This document shows, in pieces, positions 11,084-20,639 of a stretch of DNA of 64,000 nt. Source of the stretch: Sweltsa coloradensis (taxonomy: Eukaryota; Arthropoda; Insecta; Plecoptera; Chloroperlidae); contig JAMZAV010000108.1 in NCBI GenBank assembly GCA_024449915.1, forward strand, positions 682,001 to 746,000, given 5' to 3'. Position numbers and translations under genes: made by a program. A model generated the notes under the pieces. It worked only from the letters and a program-made list of their open reading frames with translations. It was not told the DNA's origin and searched no databases. The number at the start of each line of letters is the position of its first letter. Position 1 is the first letter of the stretch.

Positions 11084-12090
11084 GGGCCTCCCCCCATTCC
11101 GTTTCCCTGACGAGCAGCTCTTATTTCTTGAGTGCGGATGGTAGGAGGTTTATCGCAATCGGAGGAGTAGTGAACCAATCCTTGGCAATTGTAACATTCA
11201 ACCACTCTGTTGGATGTTGTTTCAGACTGTTGCATTGTTGTCTCCAGTGATGCTGTTGATCGTCGGCTTGCCGGTAGTACGTCCACTGCTTGAGGTGCAT
11301 TTTGTGATGGCCTGCTTTCTCTGGGTACGGTGATCCTTCGGGGACTGTCCTCAGATTCGAGATCACGCTCTATTTGAATTGCTCGAGTCGTGAGCTCTTC
11401 GATTGATTGAGGAAGCGGTGCTCGTAGAAATGGGCGTATGCGACTGTCAAGTAGCTCAATAGTAGTCCTTATTGAGGCAGAAGTCGGACGGTCCTTGTAT
11501 AGGCGTTGATGCAGCAGTACCTTTTGTTGAATAAACGTTTCTATTTGTATTCCTTTCTTCTGTTTCTCTCCATGTAAAGCTGCGTACAGGGATTCCATAA
11601 GCGAAGGGTCGTTGAAACGTATATTCATGCTGGATCTGAATATTTCCCATGTCGGCCTAGAATATTGGTGGCCTTGCCACCAACGTTGTGCATCTCCTCG
11701 GAGATGGCCAGTAGCGATAGCCACCCAGCACGTGTCCAAAATATCTGCATGTGAGAAAATGTCTTCACAAGTCCGCAGAAAATCCTCTGGATCCTCAAAT
11801 CCCAGGCCACTAAATGTGGGAATTGACCATGCAAGAAGATCTCTGAGTGGAATGTCTCTGGGGGACCTAGGGCTACTGACGCTGGCAGATCTATTGGCTT
11901 GTAGGCCTACTGGTACTAGTTCTGGTGTGGTCTCTAAGTCTAATGGCGGCCCGAGCTTGCGAGTTGCGAGCCTACCCTCTAAATTTTCAATTTTCTCTTG
12001 CATTTTTAGCAAGACCTTAAGGATGGTATCTTGTTGTCCATCAATTTGTGGGATGGATTGGGTTGCCAGCCCAAGCACATCTTTCTCCAT
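11080..12090 (-). CDS. gag: Gag polyprotein of LTR retrotransposon
   Basis: 336 codons, intact, ATG to TAG. Gag forms the particle that packages the element's RNA. The N-terminal part has a short coiled-coil-like stretch (about residues 20-45). Residues ~90-190 resemble the retrotransposon gag domain of Ty3/gypsy-type elements, with WSIPTFSGLGFEDPEDFL and GDAQRWWQG. A CCHC zinc knuckle follows at about 299-312 (CYNCQGLVHYSSDC, spacing C-X2-C-X4-H-X4-C). It is the only recognisable intact protein of this element. An 8-residue Gly-rich end coincides with the proposed slippery site. Overlapping open frames on the + strand are shadows of this gene. Confidence 0.9.
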   Translation of the reverse strand: MEKDVLGLATQSIPQIDGQQDTILKVLLKMQEKIENLEGRLATRKLGPPLDLETTPELVPVGLQANRSASVSSPRSPRDIPLRDLLAWSIPTFSGLGFEDPEDFLRTCEDIFSHADILDTCWVAIATGHLRGDAQRWWQGHQYSRPTWEIFRSSMNIRFNDPSLMESLYAALHGEKQKKGIQIETFIQQKVLLHQRLYKDRPTSASIRTTIELLDSRIRPFLRAPLPQSIEELTTRAIQIERDLESEDSPRRITVPRESRPSQNAPQAVDVLPASRRSTASLETTMQQSETTSNRVVECYNCQGLVHYSSDCDKPPTIRTQEIRAARQGNGMGGGP

Positions 12091-12255
12091 TGCAACTTCT
12101 CACAATGATCTATAGTCTGGTTCTATTCTTACCTCGTGGGCCGTCCAAAGGTAGTCCAAAGGTATAGTAGGCCTATCTATGAAATGCTTCTTCACAAACT
12201 CGGATCTAGTCTAGGCTGAGGTCTAGCTTACCTCCAGGGCTGGGTTCGTGCTTAT

Positions 12256-12269
12256 CTTGTTGGGCGCCA
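12256..12269 (-). promoter_or_regulatory. Primer binding site
   Basis: Immediately inside the 5' LTR on the - strand: TGGCGCCCAACAAG. The first 11 bases match the TGGCGCCCAAC-type primer binding site complementary to tRNA-Lys 3' ends. Its position next to the LTR fixes the LTR boundary at 12270. Confidence 0.8.
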
Positions 12270-12492
12270 GTTATCACGGACTCGTAGTATATACTATTAA
12301 GAATACACAACACGGTTCGTAATAATCATTCTATTCTATTCTTTTATTGACAAAACTAATAACTCATTCTGTTCTACAGACTTCAAAACACAACTCCAAC
12401 TCTTAAAACATCAACTAACTCAACAATACTATTTTCTAAACAAGGTACTTTTCTGCTGCCACAATGTATCCAACATTGTACAGGCGGTGTCA
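12270..12492 (-). repeat. 5' LTR of compact LTR retrotransposon
   Basis: A 223-base copy of the repeat at 9834-10055, identical except for two short-run length differences. It is the 5' LTR because the primer binding site lies on its low-coordinate side and gag follows on the - strand. The whole element is 9834-12492 (2.66 kb). Confidence 0.93.
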
Positions 12493-12604
12493 AAGTTCAA
12501 GTCCTTTATTAATCCGTCGATTTATACAAAGTACAAATATGGATTTCGTAAAATAAAAAAAGCCTCTAGGCCTAGGTTAGTCCCTAGTTCAAGCATGGAC
12601 TATG

Positions 12605-12810
12605 GACGTGTCTGATTGCTTGAAAAACGTGGCTTATTCTTATTCTCATTCTCAATATGACGTAAGAAGCAATGTACGAAGGGTCCCGATCGAGACTGAG
12701 AACGAGAATGAAACCTAGTAATGAAATAACCACACTCGTTCTCATTCTTATTCTGATTGAGAATGAGAATAAGAATGAGACTGAGACTGAAAACATAGTT
12801 CAGACACGTC
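12605..12810. mobile_element. Small TIR element with TTCTCATTCTTATTCT repeats
   Basis: Ends are GACGTGTCTGA and its complement TCAGACACGTC. The interior is nearly all short TTCTCATT/TTCTTATT units and their complements, giving several hairpins. A single matching end (GGACGTGTCTGAACTATATTC) recurs at 21918-21960. No clear target duplication found. Confidence 0.6.
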
Positions 12811-12958
12811 GCTAGTATATCACAGAACTCGGAATCGGTTCAGGCAAATCAATTTTATTTATTTATTTATTTATTCAAAAGCATTTCATACAGATAGGCC
12901 CATGTGGTAGCACTCAAGGCTTCCGAATATTGAAAATAAGTCAATTTTTAAAAGTTTG

Positions 12959-13847
12959 TTAAGAATATGTTGAAATAAAGTCAGTGGTGCTATAGAACAC
13001 CTTGTCAACGAGAAAATCGTTCAGCTTTCGTTTAAAAACATCTCGCGTCGGAGCCTGTGTGATCTCACTTGGAAGACAGTTTGTTACTTTTACACCCAAG
13101 TGGAGTGGGGTTTTGTCCAGCTTCTTTAGCCTGTGCCGCCCGACGAATATTTTCCCTGCAGTTCTTGTATCATGGTTATGAACGTCGGCTCCTGTGACCG
13201 TCAGCAAGGGATTGTCCCTAATGAACAGGGCCAAGGCCTTGATATGAATACCAGGAAGTGTCATGATGCCAAGAGTTTTGAAGGCTGCTCGACAAGATTC
13301 TGTTGGTTGTAGTGCAGCTATGTAACGGATTGCTCGCTTTTGAAGTCGGAACACCCTTATACTTTCGGAGGCACCACCCCAAAACAGCACTCCGTATTGG
13401 AGATGGGACTGGAGAAGAGCAAAGTATGCAGTTTTCACCGTTTCCACAGTGCATTGTCTCATTAGGATTTTTAAGCTGAAACATGCTGTGCTTAGCTTCT
13501 TACATAGTGAGTCGATGTGACTACTCCACTTTAGCCTGTAGTCGATGATCAGACCCAAAAACTTGGCGTCCGTGGAGACCTCGACCGGGGCCTCCAGGTG
13601 GGGTTGCTCCCCCTTTGTGGCAAAAGCAATGGCTACAGTCTTGTTTATATTAAGTGCAATTTTATTCGGATGACAGTATTGTTCAAGCTCCATAGCTGTT
13701 TGATGCATTGCTAGCTCTAACTCGTCAGTGGTACCGCCAGTCAGAACAGCACTAAAGTCATCAGCAAACTGCGTTTTGGTTCCTAGTTTTATATTTTTTG
13801 GCATATCGTTGACATAGATGCTGAAGAACGTGGGGCTAAGGATAGAC
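12959..13847 (-). pseudogene. LINE reverse transcriptase, C-terminal part
   Basis: Open frame with the RT catalytic box TQFADDFSAVL (region C, FADD) preceded by SIYVNDMP, then NINKTVAIAF, LGLIIDYRLKWSSHI, and the thumb with YGVLFWGG and RLQKRAIRYI, ending HLGVKVTNCLPSEI and a stop at 12959. These are the blocks expected after the FADD box in CR1/Jockey-type RTs. The PQGSIL box that should precede it is split by the insertion at 13855-16023. Confidence 0.85.
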
Positions 13848-14208
13848 CCCTGGGCCCCGATTCATGTACATTTTTATCCACGGGTTAGGCACGGTTAAGA
13901 AGAGTTAGCGAGGGGCAACGTCAAATCCGATTCATGTACGTTGCGCTAACACTCGCTACCTCGCCCTACCCCTACCTCAGCCAAATACTCCCTAACACCA
14001 AGAGTTAGGCGGAGGTAGTGGCTATTTGCACCGAGGACGGCAGAAACCTCACCTCAAATGTTATTACGCCAGAATAAATGAGTAATAACGTGCATGCTTT
14101 ATAAATAGTCGATTATAACAGTAATTAAATGTGGCAGAAGGCTTTGAAGTGTAAAAAGTGCCCTTAGCATTAAATAAAGAGTTATCTGAATGCGTCGTGA
14201 GCCTCGTG

Positions 14209-14572
14209 TTATAAATAAATAAATAAATAAAATTGTATTTAGAGTCTACCCACTCAGTCATATTGATTTTCAGTGGGGGACAGTAAATCAAAGCGACCAA
14301 GCCAACCCTGTAAGCGCCGACGCAATCGACGAGTGAGCGATAACCAACCAAAGATCGATATTTGTAATAGGAAATATAGCAATCAGTGGTATGGACAGTG
14401 CGAACACCCGCGGATTCACGCCAGAATCAACAAGGCCGATTCAGAACAACTCTGAATTTATTATGTGCTTCGTTGCTAGGACGGCTCCAAAGTCACCGTT
14501 TACAAACTCCTAATTGACGGGAATCGAACCCTGGACCTTCTGCATTGCAAGCAGATACGCTAACAACAAGAC
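14209..14572 (-). repeat. SINE-A, full copy
   Basis: Reading the - strand: tRNA-like head with GGTTCGATTCCC-type B box (14511-14572), body with CCGTCCTAGCAACGAAGCAC, GGCCTTGTTGATTCTGGCG and CGATTGCGTCGGCGC, the 3' hairpin CACTGAAAATCA/ACTGAGTGGG, TAGACTCTAAATAC and an (ATTT)n tail. Nested in the TIR element 13855-16023. Confidence 0.85.
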
Positions 14573-14605
14573 CAACGATGTACCACTCAAAGCCAACGCG
14601 AAGGA

Positions 14606-14685
14606 CGGCCGCGTCGTGGCGTAGTAGTGCGTAGCATGGTCAACCACCACGTAAAGGGTCGCCAGTTCGGAACCTGCTTGATCCT
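14606..14685 (+). repeat. tRNA-like block
   Basis: GCGTCGTGGCGTAGTAGTGC followed by GGTCGCCAGTTCGGAACC resembles A and B boxes of a tRNA. Stems are poorly preserved and there is no clear anticodon arm, so I take it as a SINE head or tRNA relic rather than a tRNA gene. The rest of 14690-15900 is AT-rich with nothing recognised. Confidence 0.35.
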
Positions 14686-16030
14686 AATTCTTTTACCTTT
14701 TAAAATTGCCCCAATAATTGTTTATTTATGTTATGCTACACTCAGTAATTGGCATTTTTAAAATTATTGTCTGTAATTTGTGTGTACTTTATATCCCCGT
14801 GCAGACTTTCGCTGTTTGGTCTGGTAAACAAATATCTCACACAAGTGTCGACTACCAGTAAATACAACCGGCTGAGATATGGTAAAAAAAAAACGGCACA
14901 ACGACAAAATAATTTCTTACACCAAATCGTTGTAAAAAATATGCAATTTTTTTGGGTTCGAGTCTATATGTTGTTTATAAGACCTTTAACTTGTGACACG
15001 TACTAGTTAGGCCCTTATTTGTGCAAAATGTATTTACTGTTCAATATCGCCCTATACTTATGCCCTTTTTGGCGCTAATGACTACACCTAAAGTGGTGAG
15101 AAAAATGGATTTTGCACTCCCACACAAATTGGCCCATCAAGTTAATGCCAAGACACAATTCAAAAAGTTACATGTCTATTAATTTCAGATTAAAATAGAA
15201 TCGACTCACAAAGACGCATTTTTGATATTCTTGTTTAGTATTTTGTACCTAAAAATATAGTCATTGCCACTCGGCCTTACCTCGACCTAATCCCCGAGCT
15301 AGCCAGGATTAGCGGTGGTGTGAAAGTTAGCGAGAGTTAGGGCAAGTCAATGCTTCATGAATACCGATTTATGCTGCCTCGGAGGTAGCCAAAATTTGTA
15401 AACAGATAGGCGGACATTTTTATTTTTGAGCCTAGACGTTAAACTAGAAAAATATTGTTATTGCGCTCAAAAAACATAACAGAAACAGGCATCGACCTAG
15501 GCTTAGTTGTAGAAAATTATTTATAATTTAATAGACTTAGTCTATTGTTCCTGGAGGCTATAGGCCTGGAAATATGCATAGTACCAATACACGTTTGACA
15601 AGCCCTAGGCCTTACCTAGCCTGCATGGCCTTGTTTCGACACACATACCTAAAAAATTACAAGTTTCGACGGCTAATTGCAACTTTATTTTGAATCAAAA
15701 TAATACGATAGTCCTAGGCTATGCCATAACTTACGGCAAGAGTATACGTATTTTTTTTAATTCGATGATGTACAACACACTCGCATCAAAATTCTCATTA
15801 AACATCAAAAATTAAATAAAACACGGCGACATTTAGCAAAGTTCGTCGTCAAACTTACTTAGTAAGATGGCGGTGGAAACCAATGAAACAATCATCTAAG
15901 TTGCAGTGATAAGTTAATCGTCATTCATACAGTGACATAGAGCTTGTTCATTGGTTCGACCTTACCCGTCCTATTCCTTCCTTACCTCGCCCTAACTCCG
16001 GGTTAAATGTACATGAATCGGGGCCCTGGG

Positions 16031-17016
16031 GAATTCCATAAATGGAATGTTTTCCAGTTTGCTTCTCCGCTACCGTCTCCTAACCGCACACTTTGCTTCC
16101 TTCCCGTGAGAAAGGACTTGACCCAATTGTTTTCGGGACCTTTGATTCCATAGAATTTAAGTTTTTCTATAAGAGTGGCATGGTTTATCATGTCAAAAGC
16201 CTTGGTTAAATCAAAAAAGACTGCTCCTACACTCAGTTTATGATCCAGAGCATCTTCCACTGCATTTGTCACGCAAAGGACAGCAGATGTGGTTGAGTGA
16301 TCTTTTCTGAAGCCATGCTGTTCGACGGACAATAAGTTGTTTCTTTCCAAGTGCTTAACTAGTACAATAAGGAAAAGCTTCTCCAATATTTTAGAGAATG
16401 CCGTTGGCAGTGCAATGGGGCGATAGTTAGACATGTTCGTTCTTTCACCTTTTTTATAAATTGGCTTTATGACAGTATACTTCATTCTTTCTGGGAACTG
16501 ACTGGTGGTAAACGAGTGGTTAAAAATGTGCGTAAGAGGTTCCACAATTTGGGGCGCACACTTCTTTATTACCAGCATTGGTACTTCGTCCCAGCCTGTT
16601 GATGTTTTAGGTTTCATATTTCTTATAACTGTCAGTATGTCATTGGGTGTTAATGTGGGTATTTGCAAGGCGGGGATGTCTGGTTGCTGTTGTGAGTTTT
16701 GCAACAATTCGAGGCATTTATCCGTTGTGTCCGTGTGTACATTCACAACATCTTCAACTGCTTTAGCAAAGAAACTGTTCAAAAGTCTTGTTACTTCTAG
16801 CTGGTTTGTCACTCTTTGTCCGTTCTCATTTATAAGAGAAATTTCTGGAGCATCCTTTTTAGTCTTCCCGGTGATTTGATTGACAATGTTCCAGGTTGCT
16901 GCTGATTTGTTGTCTGCTCTTGCAATTGTTGCTTGATGATAGGCTTTCTTGGCTGACATTACCGTTCTTCTGAGAAGCTTGGTTAGGCGTTTGTGTTCCA
17001 AGGATGCTGGTCCTTC
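16031..17016 (-). pseudogene. LINE reverse transcriptase, N-terminal part
   Basis: Long open frame with LTPNDILTVIRNMKPKTSTG, SNYRPIALPTAFSKILEKL, EQHGFRKDHSTTSA and FFDLTKAFDMINH, the first blocks (fingers and palm, with region A Asp) of a non-LTR reverse transcriptase. Near its 3' end the frame slips by one base relative to the expected GIPQGS box, and the insertion at 16023 then interrupts it. Both defects make the copy inactive. Confidence 0.87.
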
Positions 17017-17253
17017 GGTACTCTTTCGGATGGTATGCCCCAACTTTTAAACACTGTTTTTTTTTCCATTGAAAAAATTCAACCTTTAACGTCGCTATTT
17101 CAAACGAAAGTACTTTTCCTTTGAAAGTGTTTTATATTTAAATTAGCAACGTTAAAGGTTTTGTAGGTGGAGTATTTTAGTGAAAAAGGTTAGTACTGTC
17201 CGCCATGTTGGCGTAGTGTTGTAAAGTTGGGGCATACCATCCGAAAGAGTACC
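17017..17253. mobile_element. 237-bp MITE with 8-bp TSD inside the LINE
   Basis: Terminal repeats GGTACTCTTTCGGATGGTAT at 17017 and the complement ending GAGTACC at 17253. GGTCCTTC is duplicated exactly (17009-17016, 17254-17261), indicating a hAT-type insertion. Removing it brings the two LINE coding blocks together in one frame (NPEGP joined to ASLEHKRL). The interior shares a CCTTTAACGTCGCTATTT hairpin core with the element at 8508-9055. Confidence 0.9.
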
Positions 17254-17261
17254 GGTCCTTC

Positions 17262-17530
17262 AGGATTTCTCTTTGCTAGGTACCAGATGTCTCTTTTCGT
17301 CTTTGCCATTTCTCTGATGTCATTTGACAACCATTCCTTGTTATTTATTTGCTGAGATGGTTTGGTAAGAGTTTTGGGAAAGCATTCCCAGAACATAGGT
17401 AGGAACTTACAAAGGAAGTTATTAAATTTTATATCCACAGTTACTGCATTGTAAACATCATCCCAGTCTAGGTCTGCCAGTTTTGCTGAGAAGTTGGAAC
17501 AATTCTGAGGGGTGAATCTCCTTCGACTCT
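17262..17530 (-). pseudogene. LINE linker region upstream of RT
   Basis: Open frame including FSAKLADLDWDDVYNAV, KFLPMFWECFP and NKEWLSNDIREMAKTKR, the connector between endonuclease and RT in CR1/Jockey elements. It stops matching near 17530, where the element is truncated. Confidence 0.75.
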
Positions 17531-17944
17531 TAGTGCTTCAGGCTGAAACGGTTTGAACAAGAAGGGTATATCAGTAAATTTCGAACCGATTTGATGGAAA
17601 TAGTTCGAGATTTTGTAACACGGCAATCATTTTGGAAAACAACTTTCTAGGTTAAAAGTGACAGTTATTCATGTTTATCTTCTAGATAATATGATTGCGT
17701 TCGTACAAAACTTTTAAAAAGAATAGATAATGGTGTTAGGGTATGTTTTTAACTTCTAAAGTCAGATCGGAAGTCGAATTTAAGTCAATATTTGAATTCT
17801 GAGATTGACATATCACGTTGTCATGGCGTTGTTATTTCCCTTGCAATCGATTCGAGTTTGCCAAATCACTTTCCGAAGTGGTTTGGAACTAAAGTGTTTT
17901 TGGCCAAAACCGACAGGTAGGATCAACAACTTCAAACCGATTCC

Positions 17945-17990
17945 GGCCGAATCCATTTGCCTGAACCGATTCAGAGCTCTGTGATATAGG
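17945..17990. repeat. Outer inverted repeat enclosing the LINE
   Basis: TTTGCCTGAACCGATTCAGA followed by GCTCTGTGATATAG is the inverted counterpart of 12815-12851 (TATATCACAGAACTCGGAAT and on). The LINE therefore seems to have inserted into an older TIR element whose ends survive. Confidence 0.55.
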
Positions 17991-18027
17991 CGCTACGTAG
18001 TCATGGATAGGCTAGGGAAGGTTGTCA

Positions 18028-18245
18028 GGTACTTCTGTACTTGGCGGGTGGTGCCAACTGTTATACACTAATGGAAAGGATTTCGGTGCGCTCTTTTCGA
18101 AAATATCCTAGAACTAGCGCGGCGCACTGTAGCCAGCGGAAAGTTCGGGCTAACCTAACGAAAGTAGTTTTGTAACGGAAAGGATTTTGGGTGCGTATGT
18201 TTTCATTGAAAAAAAATGTTGGGACCCGCCAAGTACAGAAGTGCC
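18028..18245. mobile_element. 218-bp MITE, 8-bp TSD
   Basis: TIRs GGTACTTCTGTACTTGGCGG at 18028 and the complement ending AGTGCC at 18245; exact GGTTGTCA duplication at 18020-18027 and 18246-18253. hAT-type by TSD length. Interior non-coding. Confidence 0.88.
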
Positions 18246-18257
18246 GGTTGTCAGTGC

Positions 18258-18491
18258 GGTAGGGCCTACTCTTTCGGTTGGTATGGTCAAACTTCTTTTA
18301 AATTTAACACTATTTTAGGGGAAAAAACTAGGTACCGGTACGACCGTACGCGGGAGGGGGGGGGGGGAAGTAATAATAATGATAATATTGTAAAACATAC
18401 GCGCTTTACGCCCCCCCCCCTCCCGCGGACCTAGGCTTTTCCCCTAAAATAGTGTTAAAAGAAGTTTGGCCATACCAACCAAAAGAGTGCC
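18258..18491. mobile_element. 234-bp MITE, same family as 17017-17253
   Basis: Long TIRs: after a small internal GGGCCTA insertion, CTCTTTCGGTTGGTATGG on the left, matched by the complement on the right, extending through AACACTATTTTAGGGGAAAA. The centre has facing G and C runs. Possible decayed TSD GTCAGTGC / GTCAAGGC (six of eight). It sits next to the MITE at 18028. Confidence 0.7.
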
Positions 18492-18499
18492 GTCAAGGC

Positions 18500-20150
18500 A
18501 TTATCACGTTAACTTTAAATGATAAATAGCCCAGGCATTAGCCTAGAGATCTAGGCCTAGTCAGTATAGGTGGAACCAGATAAGCTGGCGGCCGTCAAGG
18601 TCAAGCGAGAGCACGGACGCCAACGTTGACAATTTAAACACAACTGGCATTAGGTAGGGCCTACCGTATTTGGTCATTGTTATCGTGATATGTTATCACA
18701 TAAATCAACATTTTATCGTCTCGATTAGCCAAGTTGCATAAATATGAGACGTTAAGCAATATCCAGTCAGTAAGCTGTGAATAAAGGTAGTTCGTCCCAC
18801 AGAGTCAGTATTTTAGCGAAATAATGATTTTAAGTAGTAATCACGATTACGAAAGTGTTTTTTTGCCTTGTTGGTCATGGTGTGTCCAAAGTTCCAGCTC
18901 TTTATAATGCCAACCTCGCCAGATGTGATGTCAATGTTTAGTAGCATTAAAATGTCTTGATTTTATTTGTACACTTCATAAATACTTTATTTTTATTTTA
19001 GGATATATTGGGTAATTGCTTGGCTTTAAAATAGTCGTGTTCTTCTCCGAAAACAGTTTTAGAGACCGTTATTTTATTTACTTTTTGCCGATCCTGTGGC
19101 CATAGTGCGTAGACGACAGTGCTGCGATCCCTCGGCGACCGCCACCTTATCTGGTTCCACCTATAGTCATATGGATATTTCTAACGAAGTGGCTATTTAA
19201 CCGTGGACAGCGGAAAAATTAACAATAACATATTGTCCATATATAGCAGAAATGGAGATTGGTGGAAATCATCGAAGGTAGGCCTAAGCTTCCAAAACCA
19301 AATGCCAGGAGTCGTACTTTTTGTGGTCTGCATTATAGCCCAATGTGTGATGGCCTGAAACTGAATGCAATTATATTTTATCATAAAAACCGATACGTAC
19401 CGGTAAAGTGAAAGCCAATGTTGCATTGATAGTTTCTTGAACCGTCATAAGAGTTGCTCCAATGTCAGTGTGAAGCAGGCCTAGTATCTGTGTTCTCTTC
19501 TAAGGTCTAGGCTTATGATTTTTGGGTTATCGGTTTTCAGTTGCCCCGCCAACTTTGCCAACTTGCTTTTTGTGTTCAACGTGACATTTCACAGGAGCTG
19601 CGAGTTCAAATACCACCTAGGTACTGGAATTGTGTCAACTAGGCCTACTTTGTTTACATGCAGTTTGGAAAAAGTTTTGACCAAGTCAAGTCAAAACGAT
19701 GATATGTTTACATGATACAGATCTGAAAACGTTCTCAAGCTATTATTTAGTTCACTTATTTCCCGGCAGCACAATGTAGTGAGCAAATTTCACTGTTTTC
19801 TAAAGAAGAATATTTCAAATTTTATTGCCTTTAACGTAGGCCTAAGCAGAACTTTGTTGACCAAAAACATTTGCCGTAACATTAAGAACATAATTCAGAA
19901 TAACAAGATTACGTTCTTAACTTGCTTTTAGCAAACATATCTACTTAGCTGTAAACCTGTAATTTAGTTATTGTAGGCCTATGCCGTGTATGGCAACATC
20001 AATAAAACTAACTAACTAACTAGCTGCAACATATGTCGCAATTTTAATGGATGACCAGATGTCGTGCCACTCCGACTACTTCCGACTACTTAGCTATAAT
20101 ATAATATAACCACACCTTTAATATTACAATCAGTGTGGAAAAGGCCAATG
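18500..20150. other. Intergenic, no gene recognised
   Basis: Only a repeat tail is recognisable: 18718-18770 carries the TAAATATGAGACGTTAAGCA word also found at 31640-31690 and in SINE-C tails. Several TAGGCCTA words. No open frame with family similarity. Confidence 0.5.
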
Positions 20151-20280
20151 GTTAGTTAAGTTTAGATTGGAGAAGGGTTGACATGTTGGGAAAGCATAGA
20201 GAACATAAAGTCCAGCCTGAAGGGCTAGGGGCAACAAAACATTTCACCTGCTGATGACAACTGCAGCTAATTTAAAGTTG

Positions 20281-20345
20281 TTTGTTTACCTTAATCCACG
20301 ACGCGTTTTGTCCTTCTGGGACTCGTCAGGCCGCAGGCGGATGGT
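20281..20345 (-). ncRNA. Hammerhead ribozyme relic (Penelope/retrozyme type)
   Basis: On the - strand: CTGACGA, stem II GTCC/GGAC closed by a short CAGAA loop, then AAAACGCGTC and GTGGATTAAGG. This is the arrangement of the type I hammerheads of Penelope-like elements and retroposons: conserved CUGANGA box, stem II, GAAA box, a minimal stem III with a GUC cleavage triplet, and stem I. The box that should read GAAA reads AAAA, so the catalytic G12 is replaced, which should abolish cleavage; on the + strand this is a CG-to-TG change. An upstream ATCCGC can pair with GTGGAT for stem I but is separated by a 7-base insert. Confidence 0.65.
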
Positions 20346-20639
20346 GGCCACTAAAAATCAGCTAACTACATACAAACAAACCAAACCTGTGGTATGGCCA
20401 GGCAAGAAGTAAATTCTGCATGCATGTTGTCATCATCAGCAAGGTTACTTCACACATCATTCATACCGAGGCACACCGTCAGCACAACCAGTAAGGGAGC
20501 TCTTCCCTCCCAACTCTGGTGCTCGGGAGACAAAAAATCCATGACACCCCCTTGGCAATAAGAGAAAAGCTGCCCCTCTTGCTGTTGCTGGGCCAGGGTG
20601 TATGAATGAAGGGAGGGCACACAATATTTTAACCTCACT

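Larger units (their letters stand above)
13855..16023. mobile_element. 2.17-kb TIR element inserted in the LINE, 7-bp TSD
   Basis: Perfect 19-base terminal repeats CCCCGATTCATGTACATTT at 13855 and the complement ending at 16023. CCCTGGG is duplicated exactly on both sides (13848-13854, 16024-16030). The subterminal regions repeat the GATTCATG word and CTAAC/TACCTCGCC blocks in inverted order (13928-13975 and 15270-15362). No transposase is recognisable. A SINE-A (14209-14572) and another tRNA-like block (14606-14685) lie inside. Superfamily not assigned. Confidence 0.85.
12854..17530 (-). mobile_element. 5'-truncated LINE, split by two DNA elements
   Basis: A non-LTR retrotransposon of the CR1/Jockey group judged from reverse-transcriptase wording. 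In - strand order: a linker region (17530-17262), interruption by a 237-bp MITE (17017-17253), palm/finger part of the RT (17016-16031), interruption by a 2.17 kb TIR element (13855-16023), RT remainder with the FADD box and the thumb region (13847-12959), then a short 3' UTR and an (ATAAA)n tail at 12854-12875. No endonuclease domain is present, so it is a 5'-truncated copy. One small frameshift lies just before the larger insertion. It is not mobile by itself. Confidence 0.88.

Noticed and set aside
11612..12115. 167-codon open frame on the + strand
   Set aside because: It is the complement of the intact gag gene and has no similarity of its own.
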